Shown here: one piece after another, positions 1 through 13,812 of the stretch | How the letters are laid out: every line of letters begins with the position of its first letter | Position numbering within the stretch: the first letter of the stretch is position 1 | NCBI RefSeq assembly: GCF_020283565.1 | Contig: NC_060061.1 | Location: forward strand, 39,345,362-39,409,361 | Direction: 5' to 3' | From: Trifolium pratense | Taxonomy: Eukaryota; Streptophyta; Magnoliopsida; Fabales; Fabaceae | DNA: 64,000 nucleotides | Notes under the pieces: generated by a model | The model's input: only the letters and a program-made list of their open reading frames with translations | What the model was told of the DNA's origin: nothing | Databases searched by the model: none | Program-made: the position numbers and the translations under genes

Positions 1-309
1 TTTAATCGCTCTGGAATTATATGTCACCCCAAGGAATTTGTCCTGCAAGTACAATTGTTATTCAAGAGCATAAATACATCTTTCTACTTACACTCTCTAC
101 CAATAACCTTATATGCAACTTCTTCAACACATCCTAACCACACTTCATTGCCTGTAAATTATAACATGATTTTGCATATAAAATCATAATAACTAAAGGA
201 TAAGTTATTGCACATAGACAAACAATCTCAACATTGAGAAATAAGTTTTAAATAAAAGTTATTGGAGTTATTACAAAGCTTGTTACAAACTTAAGGTTGC
301 TATTATCAT
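1..309. other. 3' flank of the F-box gene, no gene seen
   Basis: AT-rich sequence downstream of the F-box gene stop. I see no coding frame or recognisable repeat. It probably includes the 3' UTR of the minus-strand gene. Confidence 0.5.
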
Positions 310-1734
310 TCAAATACATAAAATTTTACATGCGCCTGAAATCCTTGGGTACAAAGATAATTCCCTTGACATTTGGAGCTTTGTATTTGTCTCTAGGAAT
401 TTGGCACACTGAATTGTCATGGTACTGAGTACTCTTGAGTTCTTCATTATATATTTTGCAAATTGAAACTCGCAGCTTAAGTGGCTGTAATTTCTAAGTG
501 AGCATGTTGTAAGATGAGATAAAAGGCATTCTGGAATGATTGTTGGGTCTTCCCATTTTCCATCACAGTAATTGTGAACTGTATCAAACTGAAAATGATA
601 CACAATTGAATTTTTTTTGAAAAATATAGAAGTAAAAAAACTTGAAAAAAAAAAAATAGAAAAAAAAGGGGGCATTGCCTAACCTTATTAATCTCATCAA
701 TGATAAGAGTTTGTAGCTTGGGGAAATTTTTAAGAATTTTTGTCAGCCACCTACACTTGTGCTGCGAGCGGAATAGATATCGATAGTTGAAGTCGAATAT
801 AAGCTCCAGATGGATTAAATTGTGAAACATGGTATCAAAACCAAAGGGCCCCCGCTGCATGAGTTACAGAAACATAATATTATTATTTGTGAAGAGAAAT
901 GTCACTCAATTTGATTGACTATTCAATTGGTTTTATGATTAATGTTTACTAAAAAGATTATTTTTGCTCAAATAGATAGATACATACGAGTTGTGTGCGG
1001 AGATGGTGGATGTTATGAATCCAATCAAACTGAATATGAACATCAGAAATGTTAGCTCTGACCAAATTGGATAGGCTTGGAACATCTGTATCTGTTGGAA
1101 ACTCCTTACAAAGTGTGTATACTATTAAATCCTTTGCTTCCAACTCCTCTAAAATGGGACAGCCAGATAGAAGTTTCATAATATCTTGATAATATGTGAA
1201 ACCGACAGATTCCAAGTGAAGGACTTTAAGATGTTGGTAGTTAGAAGGAAAGTACTGACAAGGTTCCAATGTTACTTTAACTCTCTTCAATTTGAGTACT
1301 GACAAGGTGTTGGTAGTTAGAAGGAAAGTAGGCAATGTGGTCATTATGCTGCAGTGAGGGAGATCGATGCTGAGGTTTTGAACTCCTCGTGTGATTGCTG
1401 CATAAAGTAAATTGTAGAAATCTTTGTCGGAGTAGAAGCGGTAGCAACAATTAAGGTGGAATGAAAGGATGGGTAGAGTGTTGTCTCGCATTGCCATGAC
1501 GGAGTATAAGAATTGTCGAAAGGCTAAAGCATCTGGGAAAGTTTTATCGTCTAAACCGAGGATGAGCTGTGATCGCCACAGTGGTTTCCACCTTTTTGAG
1601 AGGATGCTTGTCGCAAATGCATCTTTTGTAGGAAGATATGAGAGAATTTTTTCAAGTAATGGGTCCGGCAGACAACTTACTCTGTCTCTGTCTCTCCACG
1701 AGCAGATCCGCAGCCGCAGCCGCCGCCGGGACAT
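310..1734 (-). CDS. F-box/LRR/FBD protein (three exons, about 398 aa)
   Basis: Predicted substrate-recognition subunit of an SCF E3 ubiquitin ligase. Exons on the minus strand are 1734-988, 854-684 and 588-310; all junctions are GT-AG in phase 0. The F-box lies at about residues 18-60 (LPDPLLEKILSYLPTKDA, then SKRWKPLW). A leucine-rich middle follows (LKVLHLESVGF, GCPILEELEAKDL). The last exon holds an FBD-type end (W-DPTIIPECLLSHLTTCSL, then FAKYIMKNSRVLSTMTI). The length of about 398 aa is ordinary for this very large plant family, whose members are mostly uncharacterised. The start was chosen as the first Met before the basic leader and F-box. The target protein cannot be inferred. TATA-like sequence lies upstream at about 1761-1768 and 1835-1841 on the minus strand. 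Confidence 0.9.
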
Positions 1735-2473
1735 TGGTTGACGGCAAAAGGTAAATGTTATTATATAAGAATGTTTATTTATTTATTTTTGACAATAAAA
1801 TGTCTTAATATTTTTATTCTTTATTACCGCTTACTATTATATAAGCAAAATATACCTCCCATGGATCAGAATTGACCGATGTGGGACTTGTTATGAATAA
1901 CTTCTGTCGTAACGTATGCTTTCCGACCGGTAACGTATGCCAACGGAAGCTTCTGCAGTCGGTCTCTCCTAAAGCTCACTGTTTACCTGATGCTTTTGAA
2001 TATTTTAAATATTGATATATTAAATTCTGTAATTTTCAATAAAAGTTTTTTTTTTTTTTACTTGAATGTCAATGTTTAAAAAATCGACTAATGTTTTGAC
2101 TATTTTAAACCCGCTCAAACTAGGTTGAAATCTTTGGTCGAACTGCATCTTTGGTCGAACTGCTCAAATAACCAAAGCATAGACAGTGGCGGTTCACGGT
2201 TCAACCCTGAACAAACCTCTCAAATAACCAAACCATAAATAAACAGTGTCAGTTCATGGTGTAGCCGGTTGAACTCTTTAGCTCGGTTTTTTAGCAATTG
2301 TTCAAAGGTACTAATTAGCAACATAAGAAAAAGTAGATCACTTCCTTCTAAACTTTGGTCATGCAATCATTTAAACTCATCCACCAAACATTATAATAAC
2401 AATGCAAAAGACCAGTCGAAAAACACCACTTTTCTACAAGCATGGTTACTACAAACCCTATGCATCAAATTCT
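1735..2473. other. Intergenic: F-box promoter and tail of the helicase gene
   Basis: Holds the F-box gene promoter and the region beyond the helicase stop. Near 1870-1895 is a decayed piece resembling an LTR end (ccgatgtgggacttgtta). At 2150-2260 there is an imperfect duplication of about 70 bp around 'caaataaccaaa' and 'gttcacggt/gttcatggt'. No coding sequence is supported. Confidence 0.45.
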
Positions 2474-5400
2474 TTACATAGCCCTGTACATGTTACCTTT
2501 CTTATATATCAAAAAGTCACACTCAAGGCAACTTAGCAGTTCAACAATGGAATCTTCATTGGATCCATTGAAGTGCTCCAAAATATCATTCAAATTAGCC
2601 TGAAACCAATAAATCACATATTTTATAAGCACAAAACAAAGGATATAAACAGATATTATAAAGCTTTCGATGTGAAATATAAACATGTTCTCACTAACCC
2701 CTTCATCATGGTTTTTCAGCCACTCTACAACAGAACTCTCTGTAGCTTTCAATTTAATTAAACTCACTTCCTCAGTTTCGCTGATTTTCAGTCGTTTGCT
2801 TGTGAATTCCTCCTCACAGGCTAATGGAAGCTTCTGTACCTGGCAACCATTGACAGGTTCAGAAGGTACTGCGTCAATTTCCATCAAACTTTTGACAGAA
2901 ATGTCAGATTCAAGATGACTTTCTGTTTGCCGTGTTTCTAAAGGAGGCTCTGACAAATCTGAAGCATTATTTACAGCTTCACCGTCTTTGACAGACTGGT
3001 GACCTTTAGGTTGAATGTCTTCTAAGGATATTCCACAGGTTTGCATCGTCAAGTAAGTCTTGATGTGAGGGTAAGTTATCTGCACCATGAAAAATTATTT
3101 AATATCAACCTCATTGAATAATAAATCCAAAATCAGAAAGTTGTCGCGAAGCAGAGAAGCGTTGTTATGTTAGATTGAAATGCATTGGCCATATTTGCGC
3201 ATCAGTGATTAAGAGATGTACTAAAATCATGAAGGCCAGAGATTTAAACTCACTTCTTCTGGCAATTCATTTTTTATAGGCTTCAACTTCTCGGCAGATC
3301 CAACTTTTACAATAGCGCCCTGAATTGCTGATATGAAATCTTGTTTCAGCCCTATCGCCTCACAGAATCTAGTCCAATCAAATGGTAATCCTTCTTGGGC
3401 AGCATCCAGCAGATACTGAGCAACAGTTTGTTCTTGAATAGGAGCTGCTCTACCTGGAAAGTTCTGAGATTACAAACAGGGGAAGGAAGAAGTTATACAT
3501 CAAAACACGTGAAGCATAGATCTTTATTAGTAACAAGAGATTAGTAAGACATACAGCAATCTTCTGAATAGAAAGACCTTCCTCATGCCACATTTTCCAT
3601 GCTTCAAACTTCGCTCCTTGCAACTTCGTCGATTTGTTGGTTACTACCGGAGATACTTTTCGTACTTCATTAGTTTGCAAAATTACCTCTCCATCCAATG
3701 ATAGGTTTAGTTCTTTGGATAGTTTCTGAATAGCTTGAATAAAATAGTCTCCATATCTTGTTACAAGGTGCTGTTTCAAAATGGTTCAGAGTTTAGTATT
3801 TTGAATGACAAAAGTGACGAGATACAATACTTTTTTTTTTCTTTCGTTGCTGCGGTTATATCAAGAAATGTTTACAGGCCAAATATACTTAGCAGTGCAG
3901 CATGCTCCGAGATGTGATTAACGATCATTAGAATGTCAAATATGATCATGGGATTTCTTATTCAGAGATTTAACTCGTGTTTGTACTGGACAGTACCATA
4001 ACAAATTTTCTTATTCAGAGATTGCTACATTGTAGTATTGAAATGAAACTTTGGAGTACACTAATTTTTCTATGCATCTTAAGCTATAATTGCTAATAAG
4101 AACTCAAGTATTTAGCACAATAGGACTTTGATACACATGAACATTCAAGGGAAAACACATAAAATTCATACTAAAAACTAGCCAAGGTTTTATAGATCCA
4201 TGAAACTCTGACAAATGATAACAGTGTATTATAATTGACCATGAAATGACTTAGATAACAAATATAATTGATAGTTTATAAGAAAGCCATAACTGCCATA
4301 CTAATTTAGAAACAAAACCCAGAAACAAATAACATTCAAAATAACGTCTTTTGTTGAATATATCGGAATTTACTTTGTTTAAAAATAGTCGAATACATCA
4401 AGGAAGGGAAGTTTATCAGATTATAAATCAGTCGATTGAATAAGTAGGGCTGGTACAATTTGCAAAGATCTTCAGAATACTCTATAATATATAAAATACT
4501 ATCAGTACATAGAATAATACAAATAAAACATTATCAAATTTCTTTTTGAAAAAATGAAAAATATATTATATTAGAATCAGATTAGAAATTATCTATAGTT
4601 GTTAGAAGATAAGGAAATATCTTAATATTATGTTAAGAGTATCCTAAATTATGTCATAAGATTAGATTTCTTATCTTAAAATTAGTTTCCATATTTCTCA
4701 GTTACTATCATGATTTGTTTCCTTATTCGATTTTTTAGTATTGTATTAGTATAAATAAGGTTATTGAGTAATCTTTTTGTATCGTCAACAATATTCATAA
4801 TTCCAGTCTTTTATTCTATCTCTTCCCTCTTTATTGAAAACCCTATAACTTCGACGTACCTGATTAACACCATCAATGTTTGCTAGCCTTGCTTTTGTAG
4901 ATGGTCTTGTCAAAGCAATTCTTCTAATTGTTTGATCACCACATATAGCATATCTACAAAGGTATAACAGCTTCATGAAGAAACTATAAGTAGGACTGGC
5001 TGTGTTGAAAGTGTTAAAATAGAATAAAACTTACGGAGCTGTTCCGACACTTCTTGCAAGCTTTAATCTTTCTTCTAAAAGCATTTGGTAGAGCTTTCCA
5101 TCAGTCTGTGTAGAGAAGTACAACACAAAGATTTAGAGTAGACATATGGTTGATGTTTCTTAGAAACAAAATAAATTGAAAACGGTAAAGCTGGTGTCTA
5201 ATTATTTAAGAAGCTTCATGGATATGCATAGCACAGACTGCACGAGTTTTGGTCCATGAAACCATTTCTAATAACCATAGATATATTATAAATTAATAAA
5301 AAAAAGTGATTATATCGTAATATATCAATGGTTATTAGAAATTGATCCATGGTAGACCAAAACTACTCATGTAGTCCATACTACTATACTCTCCCAGCTT

Positions 5401-8400
5401 CATTGAGGATAAACATGAAGAAATAGAGAAAGAGTTGAAAAAGCATAACACAACTTCATTACAACCTCCGAGAAACCCTGTGATTCTGAAGCGGTCAAAT
5501 TTTTGAATTCTTCCGTGCTTCTATTTTCCTCCTCTTCAAGCTCACCAACCAATGGCAAAACCAAAGGAGGTTGATAGTCTGGTCTAGAAGAGGCCAAAAA
5601 TTGCTCTCCTTTTGAGCTGACACTGGTTAATGAAAGAACAGAGTTTATGTCGGATTGTATTTTCAGTTATGAAATATTACATATACAAAGAAACTAAAGG
5701 TGCATAGTAGATGGGTACAGACAATGGAAAACTAATAATAAAAATGAAGTACAAAGGCTTCAAATAATTGCTTAATCTACCCAATAACCGACCTACCTTA
5801 CAGTTCTGAACATGTCATTGACAATCTCCTTCAAATAACCTGTAGAACATTGGGAGACAATCATAATTTGATCTCACAATTTTCTTGAAATTAAATTCTT
5901 GTATAAAATAAAAGATTGATATGTTTTTGTGTAAATTGTGAAGTATGGTATATGTAAAATCTACAGCAGAAGAAATAAACTTAATTTACCAAATAGAGCA
6001 AGAGATGCATGAAAATTTAATTGCATTTATAAAAAATGCTAATTTTTTTTCTTTTGAAGTCTTTTTTCTTGGTATGGATCATATGCTGATACTGCTACAA
6101 GGTAAAAATTTTGCTTGACAGTAGCAAGAAGGCAACCTATTCTATCATTAGGTTAAATGGAAATCAAAGGAGGAAAGATAAAAATTAAGGGATCTTTAGC
6201 CTTTCCTCTATATAAAAAATTCACGCAGGTGACAGTCAAACAGAAAAACAGAAACTCTTCCATTCACGGCTCTCGATATTGTAACCTAGTACTTGCAATC
6301 TAATCATGTAGTGTCTAAATCAGAAAGTATTTGGCGTATTTTACTACTTATACATCATGCTCAAGTCATGACTTCAACTGAGTATATTATTCCATTCAAA
6401 ATACCTAGAGAAATCAATTGATGTCCGAGTGCTTTCCACCAATTTGCTTGGTATGCTTTCCCAAGTCCATGAAGTGGAAGCTTGTCATACTGAGCGTCGA
6501 TTATTTTCTTTGCCTACAAGCCATGAGTAAATACAACAATCAACAGTTGGAAGGTAATGAGGAAATTTAAAGGCAACCATCAAGGTTGAATGAAACCTAA
6601 ATTGAAAACCCTAATGAGACTTACACTTTAAGTTTACATTTACTAGAATGATAAATCATTGCAATAACTTAAAATGCTTATTTGTATTGATGCTTAAGGA
6701 TTTGAATGTTGTCATTTACAAATGCCACATATTAATCAATAAGCACTCTGGCTTCAACTCTGGTAAATTTATTCCTGGGTTTGAACCACTGAGGTGGAGT
6801 ATGTTTTAGAAAACAGAAACTTAATTTTTGTCCATGAGGTGTCAGCTTTGTGGCAAGAGTTTGACTTTCTAACCTCAAGGGACAAAGTTCAAATTGTCTC
6901 GAGGACAGTTGTAAAATTACCATTAGTACCACTTTAGTTAATTAATAAGAATGCCCCCTTCCCCAATGTATTTTTAAAAAAAACTGTCACTAAGAATAAC
7001 TGGCAATAGGATCCAGTATATCATGTAATTTTGAGCTAAGTGAGCTTTTGTGCAATTGAACCATTATTTTCATTAAATAGGATTTACAGATTTTTGCACT
7101 CAATATCATACAATTTCAATCTTCATTTTATTTGAACGTTTTCAAGATCATTCCCTAAACCAAGTCAAGTATTAGTATTGTGCATCTTCACTTGGCAGAC
7201 TATTATATGAATGCAACTCAGTTCTTCACTGTTGATAGTGTATGGTTATGGAAGTATCCTACAGCATAAGTGACATAAAACTTTCATCAATGGATGGAAT
7301 ACACATTTCCATGGTGCCTTCTCTTTCCTTCACTCTTATTAATGCGAAGTTCATGATTGTCAATATATGAAAGAACCATCACTGAATAAATTCTGTATTG
7401 TGCAGATCTAGGTAATCTCTCATCCTTATCATTATAATCAACGAAATTCCAGATTTTCTCCCAAATATCCGATCTTGATTAGGGCATTAAAATGAATTCT
7501 ACAACTTCATTACTAAAATATCATACCCAGTACCTCTGTCTGGACGTTCGATCCTTTTTTCTTTTTCTAAAACACCTATTGACGCATAACTAGGTGAAAA
7601 TGAATGGTGTATAAGCATGCTCAAAAAAATTAAATTAAATAAATTATAATTATCATACAAGGCTAAAGGAAAAGAACCAAATGGTAAAATCCAACCCAAA
7701 GGTAATATGAGATAAGAAATAAAGAATATACTTTATTTTTTACTTGATACAGAATATACTTAATAACGAGTGACGACCGAAGTTTTTATTTGTGAATGAA
7801 ACAAAATGATAATATGCTAATACACAAAAGGAGTGCATGTTGAAAAGAGCAAGAAACTAATGCCACCGAAAAATAACTCCAAAATCAGACAAATTACTTT
7901 TAAATTATACTGAAATGTTTCCTAGTTTGAATTTTGAACAACTTACTCGAGAACCGCGAAGGATGTCAACCGGCATATTAAGGCCCCATCTGCCCTTGCA
8001 TGAATGAATGCAAGCCATTAGAAGAAATGCTTCTTTTGACAGGTCACGCTCCTGCTTCGAGACTGTGCAGTTATCACAGTTTCCTACAGACAAGAATGAA
8101 AGAAATTGAACCATAGAGTAAAGCGAAAAAGATAAGTTTTTTTTCCTGAGGTGAGATTACTACCCGATTTTGACAGCTCCAAAAACTAGCTGATATATTT
8201 ATCAGAGAGCTACAAGTAGACTTTAATTTTACAAAGTTTGGCACACGTGTCATGACATATATGCTCCAAATTGAGGGAGAATGTTAGAATTAAATACATT
8301 GTTCCTTAATTCTATTAAGTAAATGAAATAACAGCAGGTTATTGTATAAGCTTTAAGTTCTTATTTTAAAACTGTAAAATTGTATTGAAGGATCTAAGTG

Positions 8401-11400
8401 AAAGGCAAACCACATCTATCAGCTGCAGTTTTTTCCCCGAAGTGTTCAAGCAAGAACTTTCTTCTGCAAGTTGCGGACAAACAATAGCGTTGAGCAGCCA
8501 GCAATGATTCCATAACAGCTTTTTTTTGGTTTTCCTGGTACATTGGAGTCCCAAAAACATTATTAAGGGAATAGGGTCAACTCGTACACGGGAAATACGC
8601 ATGCAGTCAGCAAGTTCCATGCTCACTAAAACACACAATTAATCAACCAAACCTCTGTTTTCTTAATATAAATATATGTACCGATTTTAAGTCTGCAGCA
8701 TAAAAATCGCCCTTTGCAAAGTCACTTCTTGTGTAGTAAAGCCAACAAACAGAAGCTATACCATCTCTACCACATCGCCCACTTTCCTGGTAATAGGACT
8801 CTAGATTCTTAGGGCAGCCATAGTGAATCACTTTTCTTATATTAGGTTTATCTATTCCCATGCCAAAGGCAATTGTAGCCACCATAATTTGCATTTCATC
8901 CCTAACAAATAATCTGAAAAAATTATCATACAGACAGTTAGGCTTACAATGAATCAACCATCTTCAACAAGAGACAGAGAAACGGAGAGAAGGGGAAGGA
9001 GCATGCTTCACACCTACAATGATCAAAGGCCAAAATTGATTTCACATTCATAAATATATAAGACAGAATGTTCACCTATGAGACTCCTCTCGTGATTTTC
9101 CATTCATTTGGCCATGGTACATTCCAGCATTAATACCTACTTCTGTAAGTGACTTATATATCTATATCAAAAAAGAAATAAATTAATACAAATGTAAAGG
9201 CTGCAGTTCATACACTCCAATAGAATTCAGGACAATAGAAAATCCAAACAGTGATGGCCAGAAGCCCATAAAATATAGTCAGAAGAGCAATTGAACAAAA
9301 CAAGGTATGTACCGATGTATTGTGTAAGGTCAGGAACAAATGTTACTCACTCGAAGACTCAATTCAACAACATTTTTTTCCTTTTGCATATCTACCAAGG
9401 CCTTCTTAATGTTAAAAGGAATTTTACAAATTTGTTTTTGTATACAACGGATTTAAATGATGAACAAATATCCTATATAAAATACCATGCAGCACCGCTT
9501 TAAACTATTGTGCCTGTAAACTAAAAAAATCTTGAGCTACACCATAGTTCATTAATGTGCATGGACTCGCAATACAATCATACATGTTCGACAATCATAC
9601 ACGACCTTTTTATTGAAAGTAGAATAATGTTATTTTCAATGCAAGAACAAGATCAACAATAAACTTATTTTAAGGTTCAAGTGGCTCAGTGATATGATGG
9701 CATGGAAACACAATTTTGGGTTTCACCTGTAACATTTCTAGCACATTACCAGCTCTACATCTTTGATTGTTGTGCAGTAGATTATAGTTGAACAACCATT
9801 AGCAACTTCTTTTGAAATTTCTTCCACAATCTCATCAATAAAAGATTGTCCACGGTTAAATTGCTTGACACCATAGAAAAGATTTGGGCGATCAAATGAA
9901 CCAACTACAGTATAAGGATTATTCATCTTCAGGGAATTGGTGATGTCAAACCGAACCCTGGCAATATTGGCACATAAATGAGTACAAGCGTAAAGTTTAT
10001 CCAATTACACTAGTTCACTAAATACAGTTAAATAAAAGGCATCACATAAATACAGTGACTAAACTTTGAATGTAATAATGTCAATATATCTGATTATTTC
10101 TTATAGCACCGCTCAGAATAGAGTTTAGCACTTTAGCACACAAGTAACAAAAATCCCTTCCTCTTAAATGAGATGTTATGAAAGAGAAATAGAAAGCAAC
10201 AACAAACAGTACACTGCAGGAGGTATATTACTGGAATTGTTTTATCAGTAAAGATTTAAGTAAAATATATCTTAGAACAAGACCCTGAGCTTCCTAAACC
10301 TATCCTCGAAAAAGAGTTTACCATAAATGACAAGGCATCATCATCTGAGAGAAGTATTTCCCTCAATAAATTAAACCAACGGATAGCAGAACCCTACATG
10401 CTTAAATTTGTTAATTTAATCTTCACATCATTTGTATTATGATTTTCAAGATAAGTTTCTGCTCTTGTAATCTACCCATAGAATCATATTAGTTGAAGGG
10501 TACAAGATAAAGCAGCCACAAAATGTGGATAAAATTATTATAGAAAACACCAATGATATGCTTTGCTAACACCCAAAACAAAAGATGCTTACTTTTCAGT
10601 AGCAGTTGCTGTTAGACCAACATAAGGAACGTCTAACAGAACACCACGTAACTTGTCTAACTGCTTGTATTCGACCCTAAAGTCATGCCCCCATTCTGAT
10701 ATACAATGTGCTTCATCAACAGCAAAAAGACTAATTCCTTCCTTTAGCAAGTTGGACCAGAAACTGCATAAATCACATAAAAATTAACAGCAGATCATAA
10801 TTAGACGAGGCAAAGTGTGGGAAGATCAATGACCAAATCCTGAAAAGAATCACCCAACTAGCAATTATAGTTAATCACGGATATACTGGTGCATTATCAT
10901 CTCAACCACAAGTAAACAACCAGACCAGAAGCATTGGATTCATGAATAAACTGAAATCTCATTGTAGAATACACGCACATTTGCATGACTGAAAATGGAT
11001 GAACAAAAATAAAAACAAAAATTGGAAAACAATGGCAGGATACTCATACAGAATAACCTCTTGGTCAAACAACTTCAGTTCCAAAAACTAATTCTATGGT
11101 TCTTCATTCCTTTGCAAAAAGAGTATTTCTTGATAAAATATGGTAAACTACTTCACTTTTCCTGATTAGGATTTTGTAGCAACTTTACCATTTTCTATAG
11201 TAACTCTATCACATTTTGATCTATCAATAAGCTATATTATCAGCAATTATGCACTCAAAATAAGGTCATAAACTACACGGACGAAGGTTATGCATAATTT
11301 TATTCCATACCTAGTAGGAATTGTTAACGCCTTCTCAGGAGTCATGAACAGAATGTCAAATTGACCACGCTCAGCTTTACTCTGAACGGTGTAATCCTTC

Positions 11401-12281
11401 TGAGCACTTGAAAGATATTCAGCTTTGATACCTCGCTGTTTCAAAGCCATTACCTGTTTTCCCATTTCTCCCAAATTAGATAAGCCACACTAATCGAAGC
11501 TACTTAAAGTCATTCAAACCATAGAAAGCCAAAACAAAAATCTCCAACAATCCAGAAGAACAGATTAACTCACCTGATCTTGCATCAACGATATTAGAGG
11601 GCTCACAACTATCCCAGTCTTTTTCACAACCAATGGAGGTACTTGATAACTATTCAAAAGGAAAACAAAAAAAAAAAAAAAAAAAGATTAGCTTTTTCAT
11701 GTTTCAACTTCAACTCTCCAATTTAAGCAATTAACTTCTGAGAACAATAACAACAAAGAGAGTGTGCAGTTTACCACAAGGATTTGCCACTACCAGTAGC
11801 CATAACTACCAAGCAATCCCTTTTCTCAATAATTTTCTCAATAACCTCTTTCTGATAAGGCCGAAAACTCAAAAACCCGAAGTAATCCTGAAAACAAGTT
11901 GTAAACATATCAGCATTGAAGAATATTGTAACACTGAAATACTCAAAACATATAAAATCACATCATTAATTGGCCAAAATAACAACTTTTCCATTGCACA
12001 TTAAAAAAAAAAAAAAAGCCCTAAAACCCCAAAAAAAAACTAAACTTTTTTGAAAACCCACCTAGTAAAATGGAAACTAAAATGTGGGTATCAAAGTATA
12101 CTAGCAACAAATAAAAAGAAATAATGGAAATGAAGTTGGAAGATTTGTGCAATGATTTATCATAATTTTTTATAAAGAAGAAGAAAAGGAAAAGGAAAAG
12201 GAAAAGGGAAAAATGAAGATGAGAAATGAAGGGGGGTTTGAATAATAGGGTTACCTTGAGAACGGAGAGCGTGGTGTCCAT
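2474..12281 (-). CDS. RecQ/WRN-type ATP-dependent DNA helicase (19 exons, 907 aa)
   Basis: A 3'-5' DNA helicase of the RecQ family, expected in the nucleus in recombination and replication-fork repair. Minus-strand exons: 12281-12255, 11887-11775, 11649-11574, 11453-11311, 10763-10593, 9957-9750, 9161-9076, 8913-8682, 8534-8411, 8083-7947, 6513-6405, 5839-5797, 5622-5466, 5105-5035, 4953-4860, 3770-3555, 3463-3254, 3079-2699, 2599-2474. All are GT-AG and join in one frame. Walker A ATGSGKS is at residues 39-45, DEAH at 136-139, LTATAT at 171-176 and motif [12 protein letters not shown] at 317-326. RQC zinc cysteines are C375, C393, C396 and C399, followed by the winged helix to about 500. An HRDC-like domain is at about 546-620, an HTH_40-like segment at about 645-735, and a winged-helix-like tail at about 850-907. 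There is no exonuclease domain; the protein begins directly at the helicase. The HRDC plus HTH tail is WRN/bacterial RecQ-like, so I do not assign it to a named plant RECQ subgroup. Confidence 0.93.
5235..5376. mobile_element. MITE with long inverted repeats in helicase intron 13
   Basis: About 60-bp imperfect terminal inverted repeats face each other. The left arm reads gactgcacgagttttggtcc and continues to a segment around 'ttctaataacca'; the right arm returns through 'tggttattagaa' and 'accaaaactactcatgtagtc'. The arms are separated by about 25 bp of AT-rich DNA. It lies wholly in an intron, so the protein is unaffected. No target duplication is obvious. Confidence 0.6.
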
Positions 12282-12456
12282 GGTGATGGTGAATGAAGGA
12301 GGAGGAAGACGACAGGTTCGAAATCGAAGCCGTTCAACTCACAAGTACTGTCACTGACGGTTTATCGGAGATACTCCCGCCAATTCACGACTTGGGCTTG
12401 GGCCTGGGAGAGGCTTATGGGCCAGATTTCACCTGGGCTACATTGAGAAAAATTAT
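12282..12456 (-). promoter_or_regulatory. Helicase gene 5' flank
   Basis: Short stretch between the helicase start codon (12281) and the inverted-repeat element beginning near 12457. It should hold the 5' UTR and core promoter. No clear TATA box is visible. An open plus-strand frame here is the complement of the leader and is not a gene. Confidence 0.4.
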
Positions 12457-13195
12457 GATGTTTTTTCTCCCGGCCCCCGCCTTTCTTTTCTACCCCTGAA
12501 TTTCCGTTTTTTCCCTTGGGGGTACTTCGGTTTGTACGAACCGAATTTTTTTGTCATGCTAAAAAATTTCGGTTAATAAAAACCAAAATTTTGTGTTCCA
12601 AATTTTGCGTTTCGTATGTGTTCCAGATTTCATGCATAAAGTCAGCATCACACCCTCAACTTCCACAATTTATTTGAAATACTAAACGATGTCCAATTTG
12701 AGTAAACGACCACTCGTTGGAAAGCTTAGGGTGTCATGATTACAAATATAATTTTTGTTTTGAGGGTTAACTATCCAATTGGTTCAGTTTAACCAAATAA
12801 TGTACTGGTACAGAAACATAGCAAAAACTTTTCTCAAACTTGTAGGTAGAATTTCTCATACTATACTTAATGAAATTTAACAATTCTGGTGTCAATCCTG
12901 TAGTAAATTTTCTCTTCTTTCCACCAGATTAAAAATCATTAGCATACGACTTATATTCATAGAGATATGCTAAATTTACCACAGACAGTTCTACACGAAT
13001 TTTCACATAAATCTTTCTTCTTTTCTTAACACTTATGGTATTTCGGTTTATATAAACCGATTTTTTTTCCATGTTTAACAATTTCGATTTATAGAAACCG
13101 AAATAAGTTGGCCAAATTTTTTCAAAATACGAGGGGCAAAATGAGATTTTAGGGGGTATAAAATAAACCCTGGGGTCGGGAGAGAAAACGTCAAA
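12457..13195. mobile_element. Non-autonomous element with about 50-bp imperfect terminal inverted repeats
   Basis: The left end (gatgttttttctcccggccc, then ctacccctgaat) matches the reverse complement of the right end (gacgttttctctcccgaccc, then taccccctaaaat). Internal copies of a short palindromic motif built on tttcggtt/aaccgaaa occur near 12526-12590 and 13030-13105, themselves in inverted arrangement. It carries no coding sequence. The superfamily is unassigned because no clear target duplication was found. Confidence 0.6.
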
Positions 13196-13642
13196 ACTTA
13201 TTTCGCATCAAAATACTCCTTCCGCTACTCAAGTAGTTAGACCGTAAAATCTTCAAATTATGTTAGGAGGTGTTTTTTCCTTCATAATTCTCATTTTAAG
13301 TAACAGAAATGTAAAATAGAAAACTAGAAAAAAGTGCGAGAAATACACGTGGCGTTAAAAGAAGCTCTCGTACATGATGTCATATATATGGGCTATTTAG
13401 AATGCAATTACTTTAGTTTTTGAATTTTTCTCTTTACCCCCATTTTCTCCCAAACTCGTCAAATTTCTTTTTTGCCCATTAAGTATACTTCGTTTCGAAG
13501 TGCAACTAATTTCGGATTCTATTTTTCGCTCGCTGTGTTTTGAGAAATGTTTTTCAAAATTTTCCTTTATTGAGCCTTGAAGCCTAACATTGGTCAACCC
13601 GAGGTTTCTGATCCTTTTTTGCGTAACATACCTCAAGCCTAG

Positions 13643-13770
13643 GTGCATGTTGTAGATATGAGTGCTCAACTTGCAACAAATAAAAAATATAAGGATCCAG
13701 ATAAATTGATTAAATGGGTCCGTAGTGAAGCTGCAAAGTTATTTGGGATAGTGATAAATGAACTTGATTT
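13643..13770 (+). pseudogene. Possible relic of a transposase N-terminal segment
   Basis: A short frame (core DPDKLIKWVRSEAAKLFGIV) vaguely resembles the N-terminal region of MULE/FAR1-type transposase proteins that begin with a 'WVR-A-K-GF' motif. It ends at a stop soon after and is followed by a SINE insertion. The resemblance comes from memory of the family pattern and is weak; it may be chance. Confidence 0.2.
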
Positions 13771-13812
13771 TTTAAGTATACATTATCTTGTAACAATATT
13801 TAGTTTCGTAAC

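Noticed and set aside
12293..12499. 68-aa plus-strand frame upstream of the helicase
   Set aside because: Overlaps the helicase leader and an inverted-repeat element; no similarity or gene signals.
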